Assembly (NCBI RefSeq): GCF_003240585.1
Contig: NZ_PCDP01000005.1
Span: 40,004-104,003, forward strand
DNA length: 64,000 bases
Reading direction: 5' to 3'
Source: Arminella tubonensis
Lineage (GTDB): Bacteria; Pseudomonadota; Alphaproteobacteria; Rhizobiales; Rhizobiaceae
Made by a program: the position numbers and the translations under genes. Shown here in pieces: positions 35,860 through 44,802 of the stretch. Position 1 is the stretch's first letter. Each line of letters starts with the position of its first letter. Below the pieces are notes generated by a model, which saw nothing but the letters and a program-made list of their open reading frames with translations, did no database searches and was not told the DNA's origin.

Positions 35860-36939
35860 ATGGCCTCCAACCGTCCCGGACCAAATCTCAGCAGGATCGC
35901 CGCGTCGCTTGGCGTCTCAGTGGCGACCGTATCGAACGCGCTTTCGGGCAAGGGGCGCGTCTCGGCGGAACTTGGCGAGCGCATCCGGGCAACCGCCAGC
36001 GCGCTCGGATATGTCCCGAGCCAGGCGGGGCGGGCGCTGAGGACTGGCCGCAGCGGCGTGCTCGGACTGGTCCTGCCGGATATTTCCAATCCACTTTTTC
36101 CGCAGATCGCCCAGGCGATGGAATATGCAGCTTCCATTGCCGGCTATGGAGTTTTGATCGCCGACAGTCGAGGCGATGTCGCCCGACAGACCGAGGCAAT
36201 CAACCGTCTGCTTGAACGTGGCGTGGACGGCATGATCATCGTCCCGCGGCGTGGCACGCGCATCGCGGATATCGGCTGTCCTGTCGCGGTGGTCGATACG
36301 CCGTCGACGCCCGGCAACACCGTTTCGGCCGATCACTGGCAGGGCGGGCGGCAGATCGCCAAATATCTCCACGATCTCGGTCATCGTGACTTCCTGCTCC
36401 TCGGCAACAACCCCGCCTCCAACGTGCAGAACGACCGCATCGGCGGAATCAAATCCGCCCTTGACGGATCGTCCAGGGTCGAAGTCCTCTGGATCGAAAA
36501 GATCGAGGAGCGCGACGGCGCCGGGTGTCCGCTTGGGCTCGCCGACAAAGCCAGGGACGGCTTCACTGCCTTTGCCGCCGTCTCCGACCTGCCGGCGCTG
36601 CGGGCGCTCACCGAATTGCAACGGGCCGGGGTCAGTGTTCCGGGCTGCGTCAGCGTTACCGGCTTTGACGATCTGATCTGGTCGCCCGTCGTGACCCCAG
36701 CGCTGACCACCATGCGGATGGACATGGCAACGATCGCCGAGATCGCGATTGCCGCACTCGTGGAGGCGATTGAAAAAAGGGCCCCAGGGGAAACGTCCGA
36801 GGACGAGCTGCTGTCCGGCATACGCAGGATCGTAACGGCGACCGTGTCTCGGGTCCCGATGCAACTGATTGTCCGTCAATCTTCCGGCCCTGCAAAACCG
36901 GGAAAAACAGACCCTTCAGATGGAGAACTCCCCAAATGA
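35860..36939 (+). CDS. LacI-family transcriptional regulator
   Basis: A 359-residue repressor. The N-terminal helix-turn-helix is LSRIAASLGVSVATVSNALSGKGRVSAELGERIRATASALGY (about 9-50) with the hinge VPSQAGRALRTGRSG. A periplasmic-binding-like effector domain follows (GVLGLVLPDISNPLFPQIAQAMEYAA, GCVSVTGFDDLIWSP). The C-terminal extension (about 320-359) is longer than usual. It is the first gene of the operon: its stop overlaps the start of the binding-protein gene (ATGA). The effector is probably a purine or nucleoside, judged only from the downstream genes. Confidence 0.9.
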   Translation: MASNRPGPNLSRIAASLGVSVATVSNALSGKGRVSAELGERIRATASALGYVPSQAGRALRTGRSGVLGLVLPDISNPLFPQIAQAMEYAASIAGYGVLIADSRGDVARQTEAINRLLERGVDGMIIVPRRGTRIADIGCPVAVVDTPSTPGNTVSADHWQGGRQIAKYLHDLGHRDFLLLGNNPASNVQNDRIGGIKSALDGSSRVEVLWIEKIEERDGAGCPLGLADKARDGFTAFAAVSDLPALRALTELQRAGVSVPGCVSVTGFDDLIWSPVVTPALTTMRMDMATIAEIAIAALVEAIEKRAPGETSEDELLSGIRRIVTATVSRVPMQLIVRQSSGPAKPGKTDPSDGELPK

Positions 36940-37958
36940 AAAGACTGCTTATTGCGTCTGCGGCGCTGCTTTCGCTCCTCCCTGCTGCTGCCAGTTCTGC
37001 CGATAGAACGCTGACCATTTCGGTCTATGCCTTCGCTCAGGACGACTACAAGAAACTGGTCTACGACCCGTTCGAAGCCAAATGCGGCTGCAATCTCGTG
37101 GTGGAGACGGGCAATAGCGTCGAACGACTGGCCAAGATGGAAGCCAACAAGGCAAACCCCGTCATCGACATGGCGGTCGTCTCGATGGCGGACGCCTTGC
37201 AGGCAGCTCGTGCCGGCCTGATCGACAAGATCGACACCTCGAAACTTTCCAACTTCGACAAGCTCTATGATCTTGCCAAAGATCCCAATGGCGACGGGAT
37301 GAGCGTTGGTTATACGTTTTACGCCACCTCGATCGCCTATCGGCCGGACAAGATGAAGATCGAATCCTGGGCCGACCTCCTGAAGCCCGAATATGTCGGG
37401 CATGTCGCCTTCCCGAACGTGACGACAAACCAGGGCCCCCCGGCGCTCTACATGCTCGGCGAGGCCATCGGCAAGAATACGCCCGATCTAAAGGCACCCA
37501 TCACAGCCGTCGGCGAGCGCAAGGACGATATCGTCACCTTCTACGAGAAATCCTCACAGCTGGTGCAGTTGATGCAGCAAGAAGAGATCTGGGCTGCCCC
37601 TATCGGGCGCTTTTCCTGGGCCGGCTTTACCAAGCTGAGCGTTCCCGTTGCCTGGGCGACGCCCAAGGAGGGCCAGACCGGCGGCATGAACGTCATGGTG
37701 ATGACCAAGGGGTCCAAGAACCAGGATCTGGCTCTGCAGTTCATGGATTTCTGGCTCTCCACCGATGTCCAGAGCGCACTCGGCCAGAAGCTGGTCGATA
37801 GCCCCGCCAACAAGGAGGTGAAGCTGCCGCCTGATGTCGCCAACAACCTGACTTATGGCGAGGATACCGCCAAGAGCCTGAAGCTTATCCCCTCAGCCGT
37901 GGCACTCGATCAGCGCGACACCTGGGTCAAGGAATGGAACGAGACAGTCGGTCAGTAA
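36936..37958 (+). CDS. PotD-type periplasmic binding protein, probable nucleoside ligand
   Basis: A 340-residue extracellular solute-binding protein of the spermidine/putrescine-iron class. A signal peptide covers residues 1-22 (LLIASAALLSLLPAAASSA-D). Mature features include TISVYAFAQDDYKKLVYDPFEAKCGCNLVVETGNS with a Cys-Gly-Cys, and SWADLLKPEYVGHVAFPNV, typical of PotD-like proteins. I do not see the conserved acidic pocket of PotD with confidence. Because the same operon encodes a nucleoside hydrolase and adenine deaminase, the ligand is more likely a purine nucleoside than a polyamine; this is inference. Confidence 0.82.
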   Translation: MKRLLIASAALLSLLPAAASSADRTLTISVYAFAQDDYKKLVYDPFEAKCGCNLVVETGNSVERLAKMEANKANPVIDMAVVSMADALQAARAGLIDKIDTSKLSNFDKLYDLAKDPNGDGMSVGYTFYATSIAYRPDKMKIESWADLLKPEYVGHVAFPNVTTNQGPPALYMLGEAIGKNTPDLKAPITAVGERKDDIVTFYEKSSQLVQLMQQEEIWAAPIGRFSWAGFTKLSVPVAWATPKEGQTGGMNVMVMTKGSKNQDLALQFMDFWLSTDVQSALGQKLVDSPANKEVKLPPDVANNLTYGEDTAKSLKLIPSAVALDQRDTWVKEWNETVGQ

Positions 37959-38022
37959 GTAGTCGTCAGCAAGTCGGGCCGGCATCGCCCATCGGTCCAT
38001 GCTCCCAGGAAGGTTAGGTTGA

Positions 38023-38853
38023 ATGTTCCAGAACAGGACCGAAGCTCTGGCGCTTGCCGTCCCCGCGGCGCTGTTTGCCTCGGTGGTCTTCCTCGTCCCT
38101 GTTATCATGCTGCTGGCGGAAGGATTCCACTCGTCCGCCGGCGACTGGTCTCTTGCATCATATACCACATTCTTTTCCGAGACCTTGAACCGCACGGTCT
38201 TCCTGCGGACGCTGCGGCTGGCGCTTGAGGTCACGGCGGTTTCCGCCGTCATCGGCTATGCCGCAGCCTTCGCCATCGTCAACATGCCACCGAAGGGCAA
38301 AGGGCGCATGGTCGGCCTCGTGGTCCTTCCATTGATGATCTCGCCGGTGGCCAGAACCTACGCCTGGATCGTCATCCTCGGCCAAACCGGCATCGTCAAC
38401 CAGGCGCTGATCGCGCTGCACCTGACCAACACGCCGCTGCGGCTGCTATTCAGCGAAACCGCCGTCTTCATCGGCCTGCTGCAGCTTTTCCTGCCGCTGA
38501 TGATCCTCTCGCTGATCAGCGCGCTCGAAAACCTGCCGAGGGATGCGATACCGGCGGCGCGAGTGCTCGGCGCCAACTGGCTCCAGGTATTCTGGAAGGT
38601 CATCCTGCCGCTGACGCGCGAAGGGCTGGTGATCGGCGGCACCCTCGTCTTCACCGGCTCGCTCACCGCCTATATCACCCCTGCCATCCTCGGCGGTTCA
38701 AAGGTGCTGATGCTGGAAACCCTACTCTACCAGCGCGTCACCGTTTCCAACGATTTCGTCTCCGCCAGCGTCATTGCATTCATCCTCATCGTCATGAGCT
38801 TCGGCGCCAACCTGGTGCTTAAACGTCTTGCCACTGCGAGGGGCAGGACATGA
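38023..38853 (+). CDS. ABC transporter permease, PotB type
   Basis: A 276-residue inner-membrane permease with six helices. TM1 is ALAVPAALFASVVFLVPVIMLLAEGF, and the coupling-loop region DAIPAARVLGANWLQVFWKVILPLTREGLVIG is intact. It follows the binding protein after 64 bp and overlaps the next permease by ATGA. Together with the following two genes it forms a PotBCA-like translocator, assigned to nucleoside uptake by context only. Confidence 0.88.
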   Translation: MFQNRTEALALAVPAALFASVVFLVPVIMLLAEGFHSSAGDWSLASYTTFFSETLNRTVFLRTLRLALEVTAVSAVIGYAAAFAIVNMPPKGKGRMVGLVVLPLMISPVARTYAWIVILGQTGIVNQALIALHLTNTPLRLLFSETAVFIGLLQLFLPLMILSLISALENLPRDAIPAARVLGANWLQVFWKVILPLTREGLVIGGTLVFTGSLTAYITPAILGGSKVLMLETLLYQRVTVSNDFVSASVIAFILIVMSFGANLVLKRLATARGRT

Positions 38854-39629
38854 CCCGACGCCTGCTTTCACCGTTCGTCCTTTTTCTCGTGCTGGTCTTC
38901 CTGATCGGTCCGTTCGTGATCATCGTCGCCGCGTCGCTTTCGGGCGGCGAGACGCTCGCCTTTCCGCCGCAGGGCTTGTCGCTGCGCTGGGTCGCCAAGG
39001 TCTTCACCATCGACAGCTTCCGCAGCAGTTTCGCGATGTCGATGATGCTCGCCATCGGCGGCACGCTCTTTGCGCTGATCCTCGGCGTGCCTGCCGCCTA
39101 TGCCTTGTCGCGCTACAAGCTGCCGTTCGGGGAGACCATCCGAACCATCGTGTCGGCGCCGGTCATCGTGCCGGGCATCATCGTCGGCCTTGCCATCCTG
39201 CGGTATCTGGTCGTGCCTTTTGCGTTCAGCGTCACGGTGGCGCTGTTCTTCGCTCATACCGCGCTGGTGCTTCCCTATGCCGTGCGTGTCGTCTCGGCCA
39301 GCCTCGACAACCTGCGGGCCGATATCGAGGAGGCCGCGGTTCTGCTCGGCTCGTCGCGCCCGGGCGCCTTCTTCCGCGTGGTGCTGCCCAATATCCGCGG
39401 CGGCGTGCTTGCCGCCTTCATTCTCGGCTTCGTCACCAGCTTCAACCAGGTGCCCGTATCGCTCTTCCTCTCCGGCCCCGGCGTGCAGACCCTGCCGATC
39501 AACATGCTCGGCTATATGGAGACCACCTACGATCCTTCCGTTGCAGCTCTATCCGCCCTGCTTGCCTTCCTTTCGGTGGGCATCGTCTTTCTCGCCGAAC
39601 GCTTCCTAGGATTCTCCCGTTATGTCTGA
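38850..39629 (+). CDS. ABC transporter permease, PotC type
   Basis: A 259-residue permease. TM1 is FVLFLVLVFLIGPFVIIVAASLSGG, and the coupling loop DIEEAAVLLGSSRPGAFFRVVLPNIRGGVLAAF is typical of PotC/YdcV-like proteins. The start overlaps the PotB-type gene and the stop overlaps the ATPase gene by 8 bases. The gene appears intact, with no frameshift. Confidence 0.88.
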   Translation: MTRRLLSPFVLFLVLVFLIGPFVIIVAASLSGGETLAFPPQGLSLRWVAKVFTIDSFRSSFAMSMMLAIGGTLFALILGVPAAYALSRYKLPFGETIRTIVSAPVIVPGIIVGLAILRYLVVPFAFSVTVALFFAHTALVLPYAVRVVSASLDNLRADIEEAAVLLGSSRPGAFFRVVLPNIRGGVLAAFILGFVTSFNQVPVSLFLSGPGVQTLPINMLGYMETTYDPSVAALSALLAFLSVGIVFLAERFLGFSRYV

Positions 39630-40650
39630 TCCCGCCTATCTTACCCTCGAAAGGCTGACGCTTGCCTATGGCGACACCGTCGCCGTGAAAGGCCTCGACC
39701 TTTCGATCGGCAGGGGCGAGCTGGTGGCGCTGCTTGGCCCGTCGGGCTGCGGCAAGACCACGACGATGCGGGCGATCGCCGGATTGCTGGCGCCAACCTC
39801 GGGCAAGATCAGTCTCGACGGTGCCGACATCACGCGTGTTTCCGCCAACAAGCGCTCCGTCGGCCTCGTCTTCCAGTCCTACGCGCTGTTTCCGCACCTC
39901 ACCGTCTATGAGAACGTCGCCTTCGGCCTGCGGCTGAAGGGCATGCGCGGCGGTGATCTCGACGCCCGCGTCGGCGCCGGATTGAGATCGGTGGGCCTTG
40001 CCAACCTTTCGGGTCGCAAGCCGGGTGAGCTCTCGGGCGGCCAGCAGCAGCGTGTCGCCCTCGCCCGCTCGATGGTGATGGAACCGAAAGTGCTGCTGCT
40101 CGACGAACCGTTGTCCAACCTGGACGCCCGCCTCCGCCTCGAAATGCGCACCGAGCTGCAGCGCGTGCAGAAGGAAACCGGCGTCACGATGATCTTCGTA
40201 ACGCATGACCAGGTCGAGGCGCTGGCACTGGCCGATCGCATCATAGTCATGCTGAACGGCGGCATCGAGCAGATCGGTACGCCCGAGGATATCTACAACA
40301 GGCCTATTTCGGCATTTGTTGCCGATTTCGTCGGCTTCGAGAACGTCTTTGCACTGGAGGGCGGCAAGCTGAAGACGACGAACGGGCCGGTGACGCTTTC
40401 CGAGCCGACACCAAGCGATACAGCGGGCCTTGCCTGGCGGCCGCGTGCGGTCACTCTGGGCTCAGGCCCTTTCCAGGGTACTGTGCGCGGCACGTCCTTT
40501 GCCGGCAACACCCGCGAATATCTGCTCGACACGGCGCTCGGCCCGATCAAGGCCGAGGTGGATGCGGCACTTGGCGCCCACGCAATGGGTAGCACGCTCT
40601 TGTTCGATCTTCCTGTCGCTTCCGCGGCCCCCTTGAAAAGGTTTGGGTGA
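39622..40650 (+). CDS. ABC transporter ATP-binding protein, PotA type
   Basis: ATPase subunit, 342 residues. Walker A GPSGCGKTTT (about 36-45), Q-loop VFQSYALFPHLTVYENV, signature [15 protein letters not shown], Walker B VLLLDEPLSNLD and H-loop VTHDQ are intact. Residues about 245-342 form a TOBE-type regulatory domain, shorter than in E. coli PotA. It is followed 4 bp later by the nucleoside hydrolase gene, tying the transporter to purine salvage. Confidence 0.92.
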   Translation: MSDPAYLTLERLTLAYGDTVAVKGLDLSIGRGELVALLGPSGCGKTTTMRAIAGLLAPTSGKISLDGADITRVSANKRSVGLVFQSYALFPHLTVYENVAFGLRLKGMRGGDLDARVGAGLRSVGLANLSGRKPGELSGGQQQRVALARSMVMEPKVLLLDEPLSNLDARLRLEMRTELQRVQKETGVTMIFVTHDQVEALALADRIIVMLNGGIEQIGTPEDIYNRPISAFVADFVGFENVFALEGGKLKTTNGPVTLSEPTPSDTAGLAWRPRAVTLGSGPFQGTVRGTSFAGNTREYLLDTALGPIKAEVDAALGAHAMGSTLLFDLPVASAAPLKRFG

Positions 40651-40654
40651 GACT

Positions 40655-41578
40655 ATGGGAGTCTGGATCGATACCGATATGGGGTTCGACGATATCGCGG
40701 CCATTCTCGTGGTGGCGCATTCGAACCTAGCGATCGACGGTGTTTCGCTGGTCTGCGGCAACGCGCCGCTAGCACAGGTTCGCGCCAATGCGGCAGGTGC
40801 GGCGTCAACCTTCGGCTGGGACTTCCCAATTCACAGCGGGCGCGAGCTGCCGGTGCTGTGCAGGCTGGAGACGGCGCAGCGGGTGCTTGGTGACAGCGGC
40901 ATTCCGACCACAGGCCGCAGCCTGCCGCCGGCAGCCGAGCTTGCGACGAGCGATGCCTTCTCGGCACTTTGCTCCTGGCTCGAAGGCAGCTTCGGGCCGC
41001 GGCGCATCCTGGCGCTCGGACCGCTGACCAATATCGCAGCGCTGGCACTGGCGCGACCAGATCTTGCCCGCCGCATCACCGAGCTCACCTGGATGGGCGG
41101 CGCCGTCACATCAGGCAACCACACTGCGTCCGCAGAGTTCAACGCCTATGCCGACCCCGAGGCATTGGCCATCGTTCTTGCACACGGGCTTCCGCTCAGA
41201 ATGGTCGACCTCGATATCTGTCGCCGGGTACTGGCGAAGCCCGAGGACGCAAACCCGATCCGCCAGGTGCCCGGCAAGAACGCCGAGCTGCTGGCAGACC
41301 TCTTTGCCGGCTATATCGACATCGCCATCAGCCGGGGACGACCCGCCATGGCGATCTATGATCCGACCGCGGCCGCCATCTTCATTGCCCCGGAGATTGC
41401 CACTTTCCGCCATGCCCAGGTCGACGTCGAGTTGCAGGGTCAACACACCCGCGGGCGTACCGTCGTCGAGACGCGGGCTTCCCACGCGACGTTCAATGCC
41501 CATTACGCTGCCGAGATCGATGCGGAGATGGCTCGCGTCATCATCCTCGGCGCACTTGTCAACGAGGCGCGCCGATGA
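40655..41578 (+). CDS. nucleoside hydrolase (inosine-uridine type)
   Basis: Cleaves the N-glycosidic bond of ribonucleosides to base and ribose; 307 residues. The calcium and ribose site opens WIDTDMGFDDIAAIL; the family consensus is DTDPGxDD, so Pro is replaced by Met here while all acidic ligands remain. GPLTNIAALALARPDLA, WMGGAV, EFNAYADPEALAIVL and YDPTAA are also typical. I chose the ATG at 40655; a TTG 12 bases upstream is in frame. The stop overlaps the adenine deaminase start (ATGA). In the operon it would release adenine or hypoxanthine from imported nucleosides. Confidence 0.9.
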   Translation: MGVWIDTDMGFDDIAAILVVAHSNLAIDGVSLVCGNAPLAQVRANAAGAASTFGWDFPIHSGRELPVLCRLETAQRVLGDSGIPTTGRSLPPAAELATSDAFSALCSWLEGSFGPRRILALGPLTNIAALALARPDLARRITELTWMGGAVTSGNHTASAEFNAYADPEALAIVLAHGLPLRMVDLDICRRVLAKPEDANPIRQVPGKNAELLADLFAGYIDIAISRGRPAMAIYDPTAAAIFIAPEIATFRHAQVDVELQGQHTRGRTVVETRASHATFNAHYAAEIDAEMARVIILGALVNEARR

Positions 41579-43359
41579 ACGATCCTTCTCTCCGAGAACC
41601 CGTTGACCTCAATATTCCCGAGCTGCGAGCCCGTGCCGTTGCGTCAGCGCGCGGCGACGCGCCTTTCGACCTGCTGATCACTGGCGGCAAGATCGTCGAC
41701 ATGGTCACGGGGCAAGTCCGCGACGCCGACATCGGCATCGTCGGGCCACTGATTGCCAGCGTCCACGCATCCGGCACGCGTCAGGACGCGACAGAGACGA
41801 TCGACGCATCAGGTACCTTCGTTTCTCCGGGTTTGATCGACATGCACATGCATATCGAGAGCTCGATGATTACCCCGGCGGCCTATGCTGAGGCCGTGAT
41901 GCCGCGTGGCGTGACGACGATCGTCTGGGATCCGCATGAGCTCGGCAATGTCCATGGCCTCGCCGGCGTGCGCTGGGCGATCGACGCGACGCGGTCGCTT
42001 CCCCTCCGGGTCATTCCGCTGGCGCCTTCCTGCGTGCCCTCGGCGCCAGGGTTGGAGCTGGCGGGTGCGGATTTCGACGCCTCGAAGATTGAGGAGATAC
42101 TCTCCAGACCCGAGATCGGCGGCGTCGCCGAAGTGATGAACATGCGCGGCGTCATCGACGGCGATCCGCGCATGACTGCAATCGTCAATGCCGGTCTTGC
42201 CTCAGGCAAGCCGGTCTTCGGACACGCGCGTGGGCTTGAAGGCGCCGATCTCAACGCCTTCATGGCGGCCGGCGTGACCTCCGACCACGAACTGACCTCC
42301 GGCACCGATCTGCTGAGCAAGCTTTCCGCCGGCCTGACAATCGAACTGCGTGGCTCGCACGACCATCTGCTGACGCAATTCGTCGAGGTCATCAACGGTC
42401 TCGGCCACATGCCGCAAACTGTCACGCTCTGCACCGACGACGTGTTTCCCGACGAGCTTTTTTTCGACGGCGGCCTCGATGACGTAGTCCGGCGGCTGGT
42501 GCGCGACGGATTGAAGGCGGAATGGGCGTTGCGGGCGGCAACGCTGAATGCCGCCATGCGGCTCCAGCGTCCCGACCTCGGCCTGATCGCCGCTGGTCGC
42601 CGCGCCGACATCGTGCTCTTCGAGGACCTCCGGGATTTCAAGGCGCACAAGGTTATCGCCAATGGCAAAGTCGTTGCCCGGGGAGGCGAGGCCACCTTTT
42701 CGGCAGTCCCGCTCGATGCCACGCCGCTTCGCCATTCTGTCAAGCTTTCAGCGTTTTCGGAGGACGATTTCCGGGTGCCGGCGGCAGGCGGACAAGTGCG
42801 CATCGCGACGATCGACAGGCCGCGCTTTACGCAATGGGGCGAGATGGATGCGAAGGTCGAGGATGGGTTCATCACGCCGCCCGACGACGCGACGATGATT
42901 GCCGTCGCCCACCGCCATGGCTTGGCAGACGGCCGCCCTCGCGTCGGTTTTCTCAGAGGTTGGGGCGAATGGCGGGGCGCCTTCTGCACCACGGTTTCGC
43001 ATGACAGCCACAACCTGACGGTATTCGGCGGCAACGTCCGCGACATGACGCTTGCCGCCAATGCCGTGATCGCTGCGGGAGGTGGCATGGCCGTTGCCTC
43101 GAACGGGTGGATCGAGGCCATCTTGCCATTGCCTCTGTCCGGGCTCATCACGGAAGCGTCGCTCAGGGATACGGCCTTGGCGTTCCGTGCCCTGCGCAAG
43201 GCGATGGAGAAAGTCGTCGACTGGAAGCCGCCTTATCTCGTCTTCAAGGCCTGCTTCGGCGCCACGCTCGCCTGCAACATCGGCCCGCACCAGACCGATC
43301 TGGGGATCGCAGACGTTGCGGCAGGGAGATTGCTGGCAAGCCCGGTGATACACGAATAG
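41575..43359 (+). CDS. ade: adenine deaminase
   Basis: Converts adenine to hypoxanthine and ammonia; 594 residues, the AdeC family length. The amidohydrolase metal motif is LIDMHMHIESSMITP (about 88-102), followed by the hallmark VWDPHELGNVHGLAGVRW; the usual form has Ile where Leu is here. VFGHARGLEGADLNAFMAAGVTSDHE and TLCTDDVFPDEL carry further metal ligands, and TVSHDSHNLTVFG is the conserved C-terminal segment. It is the last gene of the lacI-transporter-nucleoside hydrolase operon. No clear terminator is visible after it. Confidence 0.95.
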   Translation: MNDPSLREPVDLNIPELRARAVASARGDAPFDLLITGGKIVDMVTGQVRDADIGIVGPLIASVHASGTRQDATETIDASGTFVSPGLIDMHMHIESSMITPAAYAEAVMPRGVTTIVWDPHELGNVHGLAGVRWAIDATRSLPLRVIPLAPSCVPSAPGLELAGADFDASKIEEILSRPEIGGVAEVMNMRGVIDGDPRMTAIVNAGLASGKPVFGHARGLEGADLNAFMAAGVTSDHELTSGTDLLSKLSAGLTIELRGSHDHLLTQFVEVINGLGHMPQTVTLCTDDVFPDELFFDGGLDDVVRRLVRDGLKAEWALRAATLNAAMRLQRPDLGLIAAGRRADIVLFEDLRDFKAHKVIANGKVVARGGEATFSAVPLDATPLRHSVKLSAFSEDDFRVPAAGGQVRIATIDRPRFTQWGEMDAKVEDGFITPPDDATMIAVAHRHGLADGRPRVGFLRGWGEWRGAFCTTVSHDSHNLTVFGGNVRDMTLAANAVIAAGGGMAVASNGWIEAILPLPLSGLITEASLRDTALAFRALRKAMEKVVDWKPPYLVFKACFGATLACNIGPHQTDLGIADVAAGRLLASPVIHE

Positions 43360-43406
43360 GTCTCACCCCGGTCGCTCTCAGCAGGTGTGCCGGATATCCC
43401 TGCCTC

Positions 43407-44585
43407 CTAGGCGTTCACATTCAATTCCTGCTCGACCAGCGCTGTCCAGAAGGCAACGCCCGAGGCGATGGCGTCATCGTTGAAATCGTAGGCGGTGTTG
43501 TGGTGCAGGGCGCCGTCGACGGCGGGGCCGTTGCCCAGCCAGACGTAGCAGCCGGGCGCGTTCTCCGCGAAAAAGGAAAAGTCGTCTCCGGCGGTCGAAG
43601 GCGGAAACCGCGTCAGCACCTTCTTGCCAAAGACCGCAGTCGCGGCAGCAAGTGCCCGCGCCGTCGCATCCGGATCGTTGACAACGGGTGAGATCCTCCG
43701 TTCGAATTCGTAGTCGACTTCCATGCCGAACATGACTGCCGTGCCACGGGCCAGGCGGCCAATTTCCTGCTCCAGCTGGTCGCGGACCTCAGACGTATAG
43801 GCTCGCGCGGTGCCGCCGATCTCCACTGTGTCGGGAATGACGTTCAACGCCTCAGGATTTCCGGCCTGCAGCGAGCAGGTGCTGACGACGGCCGGCTGCA
43901 GCGGGTCGACGACGCGGCCGACGATCGTCTGCAGGGACGAGAGGAACGTTGCGGCGGCAGTTATCGGATCCTTGCCCAGATGCGGCTTGGCACCATGGGT
44001 GCCGGTGCCACGAAAAGTGACGCGCCAGCTGTCAGAGGAGGCAAGCTGCGGCCCTTCGACAACAGCCATTTCGTCGGTCGCCAACCCCGGCATATTGTGC
44101 AGGCCATATACGGCGTCGCATGGGAAGAGCTCGAACAGGCCCTCCTCGACCATGCGCCTTGCGCCGCCCCTTCCCTCCTCCGCCGGCTGAAAGATAAAAT
44201 GCACGGTCCCCGAAAAGTTACGCGTCGCAGCCAGCCGGCGGGCAGCCCCGACGAGCATCGCCGTGTGCCCGTCATGGCCGCAGGCATGCATCTTGCCGGG
44301 CACCGTCGAGCTGTAAGGACGGTCCGCCTTTTCCGGCATGGCGAGGGCATCCATGTCCGCCCGCAATCCGATGACCCGCGTTCCGTTTCCGACCTGCAGC
44401 GTGCCGACCACGCCGGTCTTGGCGAGGCCGCGATGAACTGCAATACCGGCTTCCGCCAAGAGGTTGGCGACGATTGTGCTTGTGCGCTCCTCCTCGAAGC
44501 CGAGTTCCGGGTGAGCGTGCAGATCGCGGCGCAGTGCGGTCAGGAACGTGAGCTCGCCGGCAGTCCGATTGGCAATAGTCATCAA
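43407..44585 (-). CDS. M20D-family amidohydrolase (hippurate/IAA-amino acid hydrolase type)
   Basis: A 392-residue metal-dependent amidase that removes acyl groups from amino acids. Family motifs: RDLHAHPELGFEEERT (about 20-35), MHACGHDGHTAMLVGAA (metal Cys and His, about 100-116), QPAEEGRGGARRMVEEGLF (catalytic Glu) and YGLHNMPG. The late SFFAENAPGCYVWLGNG and LHHNTAYDFND are typical of the group. In plant-associated bacteria such enzymes may act on auxin-amino acid conjugates, but the substrate is not determined here. It is convergent with adenine deaminase and divergent from the M24 gene. Confidence 0.9.
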   Translation of the reverse strand: MMTIANRTAGELTFLTALRRDLHAHPELGFEEERTSTIVANLLAEAGIAVHRGLAKTGVVGTLQVGNGTRVIGLRADMDALAMPEKADRPYSSTVPGKMHACGHDGHTAMLVGAARRLAATRNFSGTVHFIFQPAEEGRGGARRMVEEGLFELFPCDAVYGLHNMPGLATDEMAVVEGPQLASSDSWRVTFRGTGTHGAKPHLGKDPITAAATFLSSLQTIVGRVVDPLQPAVVSTCSLQAGNPEALNVIPDTVEIGGTARAYTSEVRDQLEQEIGRLARGTAVMFGMEVDYEFERRISPVVNDPDATARALAAATAVFGKKVLTRFPPSTAGDDFSFFAENAPGCYVWLGNGPAVDGALHHNTAYDFNDDAIASGVAFWTALVEQELNVNA

Positions 44586-44636
44586 AGGATATTCCTGGTT
44601 GCGGCACGAATATCCGTTCCGCGTATAAGGGCAATG

Positions 44637-44653
44637 TTTCTTTATTTAAGAAA
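44637..44653. promoter_or_regulatory. dyad in the M20D/M24 divergent spacer
   Basis: TTTCTT and AAGAAA are inverted around TATTT in the 217-bp spacer between divergent genes. It may be an operator shared by both promoters. No regulator gene lies next to it, and I see nothing else in this spacer. Confidence 0.3.
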
Positions 44654-44802
44654 AAGCCAGTGGATACAACCAGTTTCGCCGCTGTCGATTGCCGTAGCTC
44701 GGGATTGGCAACGCACTCAGTCGGCGCTATGGCAGACCTCGATCTGGGGCGACGCCATCGCAGCGTAGTCGCCGAGCAATCGCAATCGGAGCAGGATTTG
44801 AC

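Noticed and set aside
36936..40650. Annotation of the PotDBCA-like genes as a spermidine/putrescine importer
   Set aside because: Family similarity is real, but all linked enzymes are for purine nucleosides and no polyamine gene is near, so I did not assign pot symbols.
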